Origin: Phoronis australis
Lineage: Eukaryota > Phoronida > Phoronidae
Direction: 5' to 3'
Length of the DNA stretch: 52,825 nt
Assembly: GCA_002633005.1 (NCBI GenBank)
Contig: NMRA01000273.1
Span: forward strand, 460,047 to 512,871
The notes below the pieces were generated by a model, which had not been told where the DNA came from, did no database searches, and saw nothing but the letters and a program-made list of their open reading frames with translations. A program made the position numbers and the translations under genes. Positions 37,101 through 46,938 of this stretch are shown piece by piece. Each line of letters starts with the position of its first letter. Position 1 is the stretch's first letter.

Positions 37101-38600
37101 GAGTACCATTCAAGAGACAGATCAGGTTTGAAACATCGATAATAAACCAGTTTGATGCCCATTACTCAGTGGAAAGAACTGGTCCCCAAAATGCAGGACT
37201 TCTTGAAGTGCCCATTACCAAAGTATCTGTAACCATGTCTATCGGTGGTGACGCAGCAGTAAAGGTTCGTTTATTCTAGCACGAGAGAATTACAAGGAAA
37301 TTCAAACCTAAACTGTGCAGCATTTTTTCTGTTATTTTAAAGAGACATGGAACGCGAAAGCTCATCAAAATATCAATTCCTGACGAAAAGTACCATCTCG
37401 CTATGTCTAGTATAGAGCAATTCACTTTCCCAGGTGACGAAATTTCAAGAAAAAACCACAAAATTTACGATTTTTTAGATACGTGCGAAGGAAAAACTGT
37501 GGTTACCCCAGAGTTTCTAACCTCCCTCCCACTTATGATAAATGCACGCATGCGTTCAGTCACTTGCTTGAAGTCGCTTGAGGTCAAAGGTCACATTTTC
37601 CATATGTGCTATGTATGTCTTGACATACCAAATAAGAAAACGTGCTTTGCCTTGTGGGAGAAAAATCCACAAAGTGCCAAGCAGTTGACAATTTTTTGAA
37701 ATTTGAAACTAAAAGAAAATGCTTTGATATGAACAGAAATTAAAAATCTACACGCACAAATCCTAAATATACCTGATGAGCAGGTTGGATTCTGTTTCAT
37801 GTTCCAGGCCTCTTTAATAAAAAATTATTCTGTTTCAAGCTATATATTGTTTTTGTTTCTGTTTGTATGTCTTACTAAGAGTTCACCAATTTAAATCAGC
37901 TCAATTCAATATTACGACAATTCTATTTTTTACACCGTAAGTCAGGTTGCCTATTTGCTTGTCAGTCTTTCCATCTGCGAGTGTATTCAAAGATGAGGTA
38001 TGTCATCAACATCTCGCTCTGTTTCGTTCAATTCCATCAACTCCAGCTCTCCGAGCAGTTATACCTAAGTGCCTACCGAGACCAAAAGCCCACTATAATT
38101 GTGTAAATTCATAACCACGAAAGACAAAAACTGGACGCCGCACAAAAAAAAGAAATTACATATTCTCTGGCAACGGATGTATCATGAGGTTTGCCAAGGA
38201 ATCGTGCCACCGCAGATATTTCTTGGCTAACACATCTTTGGCAAGAGTCCAACATCATAAATATCACAACTGATTCACACAACCACCAGATAATTCATCA
38301 AACAGATTTGCTGGCAAATTCCTTTGCTATAGGCCAAGTCAACAAAAACCACATAGTAAGAGCAGTTTTTGACGTGCTAAAATGTTTGACAGAAATGACT
38401 ATATGTTCTTTCCCATACAGTTAACTTCGCTACAATCGAAGCTGTGATGTCAACTGTGGTACACCCTGGAGTTGAGCGTGAGTGTTCACATCAGCTTCAG
38501 AGTTATACTTCAGTGTAGTTATCGCAAGGCGGCGCCAATATAACCTTGGCCTGTACAATGAGCCGTACATAATTAATTAATCTCATTGGGCCTGCATAAG
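31190..38600. other. Long non-coding stretch within intron 1
   Basis: About 7.4 kb, AT-rich. Reading frames are short, occur on both strands and carry no recognisable domain. No tandem arrays, RNA genes or bounded transposons were recognised. The block 34030-34330 has open frames on both strands without known motifs. Confidence 0.4.
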
Positions 38601-38621
38601 GTTGTACACCTTACTACTTTT

Positions 38622-38647
38622 GTCCTTGCCATAAAAATGGCAAGGAC
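38622..38647. repeat. Perfect short hairpin
   Basis: GTCCTTGCCAT and its exact complement are separated by AAAA (11-bp arms, 4-base loop). Confidence 0.85.
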
Positions 38648-38696
38648 TGCGCCCCTCTCCCCAGACACGAGGACATCAAGTGCTAGTTGTTAAGAG

Positions 38697-38748
38697 TTCC
38701 CACTGACAAAAGCTTCGGTAATACCGAAACTTCGGAGGCAGTGGGAAA
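38697..38748. repeat. Imperfect inverted repeat, about 52 bp
   Basis: TTCCCACTG...GCTTCGGTA and TACCGAAAC...CAGTGGGAA form arms of about 25 bases around a very short centre, with several mismatches. It lies 50 bases from the perfect hairpin at 38622. Confidence 0.75.
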
Positions 38749-39055
38749 GGCCTTGATGGCTAAACTGCTTGCAAACTTCATCTCTAATGACTCTGTGGCA
38801 ATGGCAGTGGATAGGCAAACTAGCCCACCAATATCTATAGGAGGTCAAGTAATTTAAAGTCACAACCTCAACTTGACTATCTTATTTTGGACATGCAGCA
38901 AGTCGTTTTTGCTTGACTGGCCTAATTTTCAAAGTTTATGGTCTTAACACATTTTAAACAGAGCACAAGTTATTGCTTCAATCAGAAAATTTCATGTCAC
39001 TATTGTAACTCATTATAAATTAATTTATTGACCTTAGAATGACAAATACCAAACC

Positions 39056-39264
39056 AATAGGGCCATCCCAGATTACATAGTCATAGCAGGCTCCTTTGTC
39101 CTGGAGATAAGAAAGCACGTGACCTCGTTTAGGAAATCAGGCACATTTTGGCAGATCATGTCGGAGACCGGCGAGATGTATAGCCATGGAAATACTCCTG
39201 ATTTCAACTGTTCATGAAGTACAGGAGATTCAAGTGTCGCTGTATAATCAGGGATGGCCCTATT
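39056..39264. mobile_element. 209-bp inverted-repeat element (MITE-like)
   Basis: The ends AATAGGGCCATCCCAGATTA and the complement of AATAGGGCCATCCCTGATTA match over 20 bases with one mismatch. A target duplication is not clear and there is no coding content. Confidence 0.6.
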
Positions 39265-40466
39265 CCATTCAAGACGCTGATTAGCATAGCAACAGCGATA
39301 CATGTGTCTTCCTGATCCATACCCACAGCATTGTGGATACCATTATTATCCCCGCACCCAGAGGGGGCTCAGGGACTCAAATGAGTCCCCCATTTGGCGA
39401 AGTTGGCAAAAAGGTCCGCCTCAGAGAAACGAAAAGTCCAAAACAGTAGAAAATGAAACAAAAGTCCACTAAAAAGGCAGAACTACCAAAATTCAGCGCA
39501 TGCACAATTCACAGCTTTGAACGTACCCCCTTTTTTAGTAAAAGGTCGCAATCTCAGAAATTCGAGCAACCCCCATTTTTAGACTGGGAGCGTGCATGAT
39601 TATGTATTTCAAATTTGATGGTTTCTTTGGTTAAGATAATGTTGAGTATGGCTACTATTCTCTATTTCTAGAATTTGCACCAAGCTCTAACCTTCAACAA
39701 AATAAGTTTTCATTGTCCCAAATTAAGGAATTTTTACTGTCCAACTGAAAGTCCTCAGTTAAAGGAAATCCGAGCCATCAAAGATTGACCACATTCTACA
39801 AAAGAATGGGCCATGAAACTTTGATTAAAGTCATGTCCACACTACCAGTTAACCTAGAACAGCTTGCCCTACAGCAACTTGCCCTCATTAAACCAAGCGC
39901 TCACACTACAAACCATACACCTTGAGACCAATATGGTTGCAAAAATTATTGGACACCTCAAAATGTGTAACTGAGCAAGTGCACAGCTGGCAAATTGCTT
40001 CTGCCTTTGTCAGTGCACTTGCATGCACACCACGGCTTGGGCTGGGGCATATCCTAATGCTGGCAAATTTACACTGCTGTGCGAAAAACGGCAATACCTC
40101 TTGAAATATCCATGGACGATGGACATCATGTCCCACTCATTTCCCACTGTGAAGCAGAATCCACAGCTACATAGTCGGTGGCCGAGATTGCCTTAAAGCG
40201 GTAGAATTTCAATCCTAGCCGATGTCAAAAAAAGACAAAATAAGTTAACTTATCCTAATATTAAACAATGGGATGGACTGACAGTGATATTTACTCCTGT
40301 TTTAAATTAATAAACCACTATGTAGTAAATGAAACTGATCACTGAATCTGAGTCAAGATCAAGCCAAAGTTGCTTTCTCACTCTCATTAGTTTAGAGAGC
40401 ACCAAAATGAAAGCCTGTTATTGAAAAATAGGTGCCAGTAAACTGAATCACCATATTGACATATGG

Positions 40467-40640
40467 GCCTTTTACATTAACGGCAACTCGAAGGTGTTCA
40501 GTGCGCGTCGGTTGGTGGGAACACTTACAGTAAATCCCCTTCGGATCAATCCCTTCTTGGATCCAAGTTAAAATTGCAATTAATCTTCGCAGTAATTAGG
40601 TGGATTTAACTGCAGAGCATCGATGCATTGATATTCAGAG
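40467..40640. mobile_element. MITE family A, partial copy 2
   Basis: Starts GGGCCTTTTACATTAACGGC, resembling the family terminus. It includes CAGTAATTAGGTGGATTTAA...CAGAGCATCGA, which aligns with the left part of the copies at 21.1 and 44.7 kb. The right part is missing. Confidence 0.45.
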
Positions 40641-40841
40641 AAAATGCTAAACTTTAGTGACATCACAGTTATCACCAGATGTCCCTGTCAGCAACTCTAT
40701 AAAATAGCAAAATCCATTGTTTTTTAGTACAAACAATGATTCCCGAGGTTAGCTTCCAGAGTTCCAGCTACTCCATAGAATTAACTGGAATTGAGGCCTG
40801 TGACCTTATCAGTTAAATACACTTGGCTACATGCCACACTT

Positions 40842-40905
40842 GCTTTAGCTCCACTGGTAAAGCACTGGACTACAACCCATGAGGTCATGGCTTTCAACCA
40901 GTCTT
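40842..40905 (+). pseudogene. tRNA-like SINE head
   Basis: TTTAGCTCCACTGGTAAAGC resembles a tRNA D-arm/A-box with one extra base. CTGGACTACAACCCA resembles an anticodon arm and GGCTTTCAACC a decayed B-box, at tRNA-like spacing. Too degenerate to be functional. Confidence 0.4.
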
Positions 40906-41316
40906 ATAACTGATTATAAATACACAACATTGCTGGTGAAAATGTCCTTTAATAAAAGTTTAAACTACAGAGTAAATACAATCCATCACCAAATGCAAGC
41001 TGTCATCCTTTCAGAAGGAGACTACAACTCTTTGTTCCTCAATGCAAAGGGAAGTTGAGACTTATGAAGATTAGTAACAAGTACAATGTTCAACTGACAA
41101 TGACCTCTGAAGTTCTGAGCATTTATACTATATGTCATCACCCCCCATACTATGGGAAATGCCATTAGTAAAATGAGGTCTTTACATAATTCTTCAATCT
41201 CTGGACATCTGTTATATCTCTGGGTAAATATGCCTATTACTAGTTTAATCACCAACACCAGCAAAAGTTTCCTACTACACTAGCAGTTGAAGGGCTCTCC
41301 ATCAGCAATGCGCTGA

Positions 41317-41368
41317 TAGTGTAGTGGACAGAAGATCTGGTCTACATAATGTTGAATGATTGCAGTCC
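41317..41368 (+). pseudogene. Possible second tRNA-like SINE head
   Basis: TAGTGTAGTGG resembles an A-box and GATTGCAGTCC weakly resembles a B-box 31 bases later. It lies 0.4 kb from a better tRNA-like sequence. Weak. Confidence 0.22.
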
Positions 41369-41504
41369 AAGTTACAGATTTTTGCAGAGGTTGCCATAGG
41401 TAACGGCAAACTGCAGTTGTTGTCAGTTGCTCCACCTTGTATTTTTGGGCAGGTTGTGTTGCACAACAAGTTGCTGTACTAGCATAAAATTGACCTTATT
41501 GACG

Positions 41505-41900
41505 AGTGTGCTTTTGACCAAATGCCTCCAAAACTATAGATATAACCCAGTAAAAGTATACATTTTCTGAAAGTAGAAAGCTCGTAAAATTATCTTTTTA
41601 ATTTTTTCCAATATACCATACAATGGGTCACGTGACCATGTCTTTTTAGTATAGCAAAAAAGAAAGATGCGTTCACAGCAAACACGACCTTTTACATAAA
41701 GATAAAAAAATAGTTCAAGTTTTCTAAATCATTCTGTTTCCGTTTTACATGCAACTTCTAATTTCTTCCATCAAAATCATTTTAAGTCCTGTTTTTTATA
41801 AACTCTTATGAAAAAATGAAATGCTTAAAACAATTCCTAACAGCCATTTCTAAAATAATTCATCAAGTCGCATCACCATTTAGTAGGAGACCAATTTTAT
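41505..41900. repeat. Dispersed repeat family B, copy 2
   Basis: Diverged copy of 21690-22110 in the same orientation, including AAAACTATAGATATAACCC, TATACATTTTCTGAAAGTAG, GGGTCACGTGACCATGTC and ACAGCCATTTCTAAAATA. Confidence 0.4.
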
Positions 41901-42066
41901 CAGCATAATTGTCTCACTTCATTTTTCTTTTTTTACTGCTAAATACTGAGGAAATCTTCATGTGGGAACCGTCATTAGTCATTTATGACCAGAATATCTT
42001 ATTAGGCACCAGCCTTCAAGAATAGGTCTTACATAACAAACGGTCTCCATACATTCACAGCCTGTT

Positions 42067-42357
42067 AAGGCCTTTTCATACTGACTTAACCCTGCCCAAG
42101 CGGAGTGTCGACATAAACTCCGAAGTTATCGAAACCGTTCATACCGGCTTCGGTAGTTACAAACATCGAAATAAACGGTAGATAACGCTGTTGTTATCGA
42201 AGTAATCACAAGGTAGCACTGCACACTAAGATTTTTTTAATGTGACAGTTTGGGAACATTTACAAGTGCTAATTGACACAAAACTTATTTTTAATTCCAT
42301 TGGTGATTATTCGAACAAAATATAAACAACTATTAGCGACAACACTACCCTTAATAA
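42067..42357. mobile_element. MITE family A, copy 3 (inverted, truncated)
   Basis: Starts AAGGCCTTTTCATAC and aligns as the reverse complement of 44710-45163 through GCTTCGGTAGTTA, ACTAAGATTTTTTTAATGTG and TTATTCGAACAAAATATAAA. It is lost near ACTACCCTTAATAACATC, so the far terminus is missing. Confidence 0.55.
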
Positions 42358-42603
42358 CATCACCATAATAGTAATTTGACTTTGAGTCATCAAAATATAG
42401 TCATGTGTCATTGTTCATGGATGCCCTAAGAAACAGGAAAACCAATAGCGGAGTTGCAACCGAATCGATTTAACGATTGCGCATGTCCGGAAATTAGGGT
42501 GCGCAAAGGCTACTGGGATTGTTGATGGTAAACGGGATGACCGACTGGTTTGCACGACGTGTAATTTGAGTGCATTAAACTATGCTGCTGTATGTAATTC
42601 TGC

Positions 42604-42712
42604 CGCTATTCGCCCTAATTAGCGCCCATGGCTCAATAAGTGCCCCAACGCGTTTTCAGACTTTGCTAAAGTAAGCGCCCAGCCCATGAACTACATGCGA
42701 AAAATGCCCTTA
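42604..42712. mobile_element. Decayed internal fragment of the TA-flanked transposon
   Basis: CCCTAATTAGCGCCCATGG, CTCAATAAGTGCCCCAACG and AAAGTAAGCGCCCAGCCCAT follow the TTAAGCGCCCA unit pattern and spacing. Neither terminus remains. Confidence 0.4.
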
Positions 42713-42841
42713 CCTACAGTTCTAACGTCTCCAATTTATCAATTGAAAGATCCGACAGCCTGAATTTGTAACGGACCACGAGCCTCACCGTTATGTCCGT
42801 ATACACTTCAAACTTACGCCGCGATTCAAAAAGAACGCAGA

Positions 42842-43060
42842 AGTTTTGCTGCTCTTGCGAGGGATGTGCCCCACTACGCGGGTCTGGACTTTGAAAACAG
42901 ACACAGCGTACTTGTCAAAGAGCGGGATTGCATTGTTTCTTTCCAGTACAGATCTTCTCCGGCCTCAAACTTCTTTGTGCATGTGAAAACCGTGAATCGA
43001 AGACTAAAAAAAAAAACTCGACCAGTGTTAGCACGCGACCAAGAAGCGCGCGCTGCATAA
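42842..43060 (+). other. Unassigned open frame, weak coding candidate
   Basis: An open frame of about 65 codons from ATG 42866 to TAA 43060 is rich in charged residues (a KKKTRPVLARDQEARAA tail). It sits in slightly GC-richer sequence than its surroundings. I recognise no domain, and no flanking splice sites or polyadenylation signal settle it. It may be a transposon relic or chance. Confidence 0.15.
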
Positions 43061-43403
43061 TGTACCGACTGTCATCGAAGATTAATCGGGTAACATAGCA
43101 TCGGCAAATAAATATTGGCACTAATTTCCGAAAGTTTCCAATACCGTAAAAAGCTTCTGCATTATTTTTAAGAGAAATTATTTAACTAATCATAATTGGT
43201 GTTTTTAAGGTCAAAATGACCCACTTCGCACCCTTACACCCCAAATCTTCCGGGAAATAGCTGTTACACTACGGTCACGCATCCACTCACCCGGCGACTC
43301 AATGAGTGACATGTCGGTCTTACCGAAAAAATTCTCGAACGTTTTTAGCAGATGAGGCCAGCAAGTGCTAAGCCGTAAATATTAAAACACGCACTGCTTG
43401 ACT

Positions 43404-43419
43404 TTTTTTTTTTTTTTGG
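43404..43419 (+). repeat. Poly-T run
   Basis: About 16 T in a row. On the minus strand this is an A-run and could be the tail of a retroposed sequence, but no body is recognisable. Confidence 0.6.
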
Positions 43420-43920
43420 ATACAATGCACACCTAGATCATTACATTACTCTGGCAAATGAACTCTGACAAGCACACGCACGCTTACTCTCACACACACG
43501 CATACAAACTTCAAAACAAACGTCACGTGACAACAACATGTGTTCCCACAGAGATTTTTCTCGGGTTGCGTGCTACAATCTAGCGTAGATTTGGACTTAA
43601 TCTGCAGTTAATCCAGACTTCACAAGAACTTAAAAATCTTAGAGACGCTATTTGGAAAACTTGAGGAGGATTTCAGGTAATTTGTTGAGTCAAAGCTGTA
43701 TTCTTATTTAAGAATTCAAGCCCTATCGACGATTGTGAGACCAGCAGCTACGCATTTGTCGGCAAGATTTCGCCCTGGAACTTCAACAAAATTTTATGAA
43801 AAATGATCGTAATTTAACAACGAATTTTGATAGCAATGTACCACAATTTTGTAGAAAGTAAATAATAATAATCTGCACGCTTTATCTTAGCGCGTAATGC
43901 ATATAGTGTGCATACGTTAA

Positions 43921-44463
43921 GTGAGTCGACCCAGAACAGGTGATTGTGCAGAGGCATTATCCTCAAAATTGCTCATGTTGGCTTGGTTCTGGTCAAGCGA
44001 AAACAAGTTTTTTTTTCACTACCAACCGCCGTGGAGTATTTGTTACTGTTTCTTTGAAGGGAGATATTGTTGGGCAGTTTCTAAGATACGTTTTCTTGCC
44101 GCCCTCAAAATGAGCGCTGCACACTTTATGCTACGAAGTCGGAAAGAATTCACGAAGTCGGCCTTTGCTACCAGCTCTACCGATGTCTCTGACCCATGTT
44201 TAACGCAGTTCTTGATCCTTGGGAAACAGGTAGTAACTAAATTTTTTATTTCGCTAACTGGTATTATAGTATGCCAGGCACACAACACGTATAACCTCCC
44301 TGTGGCCGGTTCGCCCCCACGCTTGCCGACGTACTTGTTTACCGGCTTAACCACAATGCAACATTCTGACCCATTTCCAATATGGCGGCGTTGCAACTCC
44401 GCTATTATGGGTGCCCTATTTTCAAAATCCCAAATGAACCCCTGGATGGGTGAAGACAGGTAA
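43921..44463. other. Overlapping long open frames on both strands, unassigned
   Basis: The plus strand is open for about 180 codons and the minus strand for about 117 codons (44396-44043), unusual in this AT-rich window. Neither product has a recognisable domain and neither long frame needs an ATG start. On the plus strand, ATG 44382 begins MAALQLRYYGCPIFKIPNEP and reaches a possible donor (GATGG|GTGAAG) near 44451, so a first coding exon is conceivable. Coding status is undecided. Confidence 0.2.
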
Positions 44464-44709
44464 AAGCTAAAATTTCACAATTCACAACAGCTCTTTGTTG
44501 AGTTTCAGTCAAGTGTCATAACCACTGCACAATGACTATGGTATGACAGGTTTGCAAAGACACTCATCAGTCAAAACTGCTCAATATTAGGACCTGTACA
44601 AATACTACTGCTGGTTTGCATCAACTCATCAGTCAAAACAGCACAATACCCCTACCACTCACAGAAACATCAAAGACATAAGTAGGGTGGGTACTAATGA
44701 TTCCGTTGC

Positions 44710-45163
44710 GGTCAGTATGAAAGTCAGTATGAACAGCCCCAGTTAATTTCTCAGTAAACAGGTGAATTTAACAGCAGAGCGTCGACACTGCGGTGCAGTA
44801 TGCATGGTCAACTTCGGTCTCAGTGAAGATATTGCCAGGGGCTACTGCTATCGTTAACAATTAAAGGGGAGTCTCGTAGCTATTAGTTACTTAAATTTTG
44901 CTCGACTAATTTACCAATCGAATTGGAAATAAGTTTTATATCAATTAACACACGTAAAAGTTCTCAAATTGTCACATTAGAAAAATCTTAGCGTGCACGG
45001 GATGCATCAGCGCTATCTTGCAATAACTTTGGTGACGACAGCATCCCCTACAAATTACTTCAATGCAGTTAACTACCGAAGCTGGTATGAACGTTTCAAT
45101 TAACCCCGCAGTTTACGTCGATGCTCCGCTCACACCCGAGTTCAGTTGGTATGAAAGAGCCTT
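44710..45163. mobile_element. MITE family A, copy 4
   Basis: The right terminus GTATGAAAGAGCCTT is intact. Internal blocks match 21106-21576 in order: AGGTGAATTTAACAGCAGAG, GCTATCGTTAACAATTAAAG, GGAAATAAGTTTTATATC and CATCAGCGCTATCTTGCAAT. The left terminus is blurred (start approximate). Confidence 0.6.
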
Positions 45164-46871
45164 ATAGCATTGTGTTAGGTGAACTGGGAAAATCCCAAGA
45201 AGCCACAGTGAGTATCACAGTCACACAACGATTTGCCCAAAATTCATTTCAAAGTTTGTGGTATTTTACAAACTTAAATTACTAACAGTAGTTCAAGATG
45301 TAATACCTTTGCTTCACACTGTTTCGTTTATTTTGTGAAATCAGTACATTTGGTACCCGCAGCAGTCAGCATACATCAAACACAGGAGAGACTGAATCGT
45401 GCATGCATAACGTAGGGCGGCATGAACGTTTTTAGTCAACGATTTTGACATCAGTCGTGACGACCTAAGATTTCATTTGGCCACCAGGTGTCAAGCTAAG
45501 TGAAGAGCACAGTAAAGCATTAAGTATTTACTTTGCATCCTCTATTCTACGTTAAGAATACAAGTTGACATAACTGCCTTTGCAGTTATTATTGTTTTCA
45601 ACTATTTTTTGAAAACATAGAGAAAAGCTGCTCCTTCCAATAACAATATGAAGGCATGAATCTAATAGTGCTGCACCCCATGAAGTATAAACTCAACTAA
45701 TTCTGAACTGAGATTTTTAAAGAACTAATCTACTGACCACCAGGGCAATTTTGATATTTAACGAAGAATTTGAAAACGGCATATATTTGCTAGCGCTATT
45801 TGCTGGTACACATAGGTTACACTGTTGGCAATCCTTAGTAATTTTGGAAGGATCCTGCACAAGAAAGCAGGGCTAAAGCTTTAATAAAGCGAATAAACAA
45901 AGACAGCTTGTCCGATTTCAACCAATAACAAGAGGCTTCAAGCTGTTCAATCAACTCTGTCGCACATACGTAAATTTCAATTTGACTGAAACACAGTGAT
46001 ATGGACAAAATACAATAAAAATAAACATAAAGTATGATGGACTACACAGAGATTTTATCAAGTGTCGATCCTGGGTACACATGAGCCAAGTGTTGTCTTC
46101 TATCACTTGTAAAATTTTAGTCTTTTCATCAATTTTCTCTTAGGTGAGACTATTTGAAAGTCTGGGAAAATGTTTTATAGTACTAAACAAGCTTTTGTAG
46201 TAATGGCACACGTTTAACTGATTATCTGCTACTTGAACGTCTTAAAAAAACAGCAAGGGAGTTACAAGAAATCTTAAAGATGACATTGTTCTTTTCAGTG
46301 GCAGTGGAGTTCATTGTCAGACACTGTGAAAATTTCCATTCAATTTCGATTCAACAAGATTACCATACTGTCACTATGCCATACTGACCAATCTCAGTCA
46401 AAACTGAACCAAAGCAAAAACTGCATAAAAATCACCATTAAGCTGGATCTTAAAAAACGAGTGCCAAACTGTTTACACCGCGAGTCAAAAGAGAAGGGCC
46501 TGCAAGAAAATGGTAAGATCAGAATATGTAAGACGTCGAACTATGAGTTTGACATCGCTGACCGTTGACGAGAAGAGAGGTGTCCTCAAATGAGGTCAAA
46601 CCAATCACTTTAATTGACACTACACTAATACACAAACGGATATGAAATTTTAGATGGTCACCTATCGCAAAAGCATCACGCAAAACGAAAAGCTTTGCAA
46701 CCCGAACAAAGAGCTTTTATTTTCGATGAATGCTCCATGATAGTCCCAAACTCGATATCGGAAATGCGCCATATTGTTTTGGTCGCAACGTGAGGATACT
46801 GAGGGTTCACGTTGCGATCAGAACTTTAAAGAAGTTGATTGACGAGTTTAAAAACATGAACATGTACTCAC

Positions 46872-46938
46872 CTACAACAAGCAGGCTTAAAATTGCGACT
46901 GCCCACGACAATCCGATATATAGGCTCGCGGGTGCCAT
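46872..46938 (-). CDS. Receptor exon 1: signal peptide and start codon
   Basis: 67 bp of coding sequence from ATG 46938 to the donor GTAG|GTGAGT. It encodes MAPASLYIGLSWAVAILSLL then VV and the first base of Gly23. A short polar start followed by about 17 hydrophobic residues and small residues near the exon end (VVGSTSG after joining) is a good secretory signal peptide. Phase 1 after the signal peptide is the common arrangement in Ig-receptor genes and matches the phase of the Ig1 exon. The frame is open upstream, but 46938 is its first ATG. The 5' untranslated part and promoter were not identified. The link to exon 2 rests on phase, domain logic and strand over a 23-kb intron; no other signal-peptide exon was seen between them. 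Confidence 0.78.

Larger units (their letters stand above)
23792..46871 (-). other. Intron 1 of the receptor gene
   Basis: 23,080 bp, from donor G|GTGAGT to acceptor TTCATTTCAG. A long first intron after a signal-peptide exon is common in large adhesion-receptor genes and often contains enhancers. It holds the N gap, the second copy of the TA-flanked transposon, three family A MITE copies and several short inverted repeats. The stretches 23800-24320, 24400-25560, 25700-30010, 31190-38600, 39270-40460 and 45170-46870 contain no coding region that I recognise. Confidence 0.75.
7867..46938 (-). other. DCC/neogenin/protogenin-like receptor gene, 5' part (span)
   Basis: The span joins four coding exons on the minus strand: 46938-46872, 23791-23456, 9163-9019 and 8132-7867. 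Junction codons are G|GG (Gly23), T|AT (Tyr135), AG|G (Arg183), and the fourth ends G| after Lys271. All introns begin GT and end AG. The joined product is a secreted N-terminus followed by Ig1, Ig2 and half of Ig3. Features typical of the DCC/neogenin/protogenin/IGDCC family are the Ig1 ending TDEGVYEC...VSRTTLKVA, the Ig2 ending VRRADIGNYRCVASNSAG, and the Ig2-Ig3 linker leading to AGPQNQTIVAGGSSLLEC. Members are single-pass surface receptors in axon guidance, adhesion and morphogenesis. The linker looked closest to the protogenin/IGDCC side, from memory only. The 3' part of the gene lies outside the window. Confidence 0.88.
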
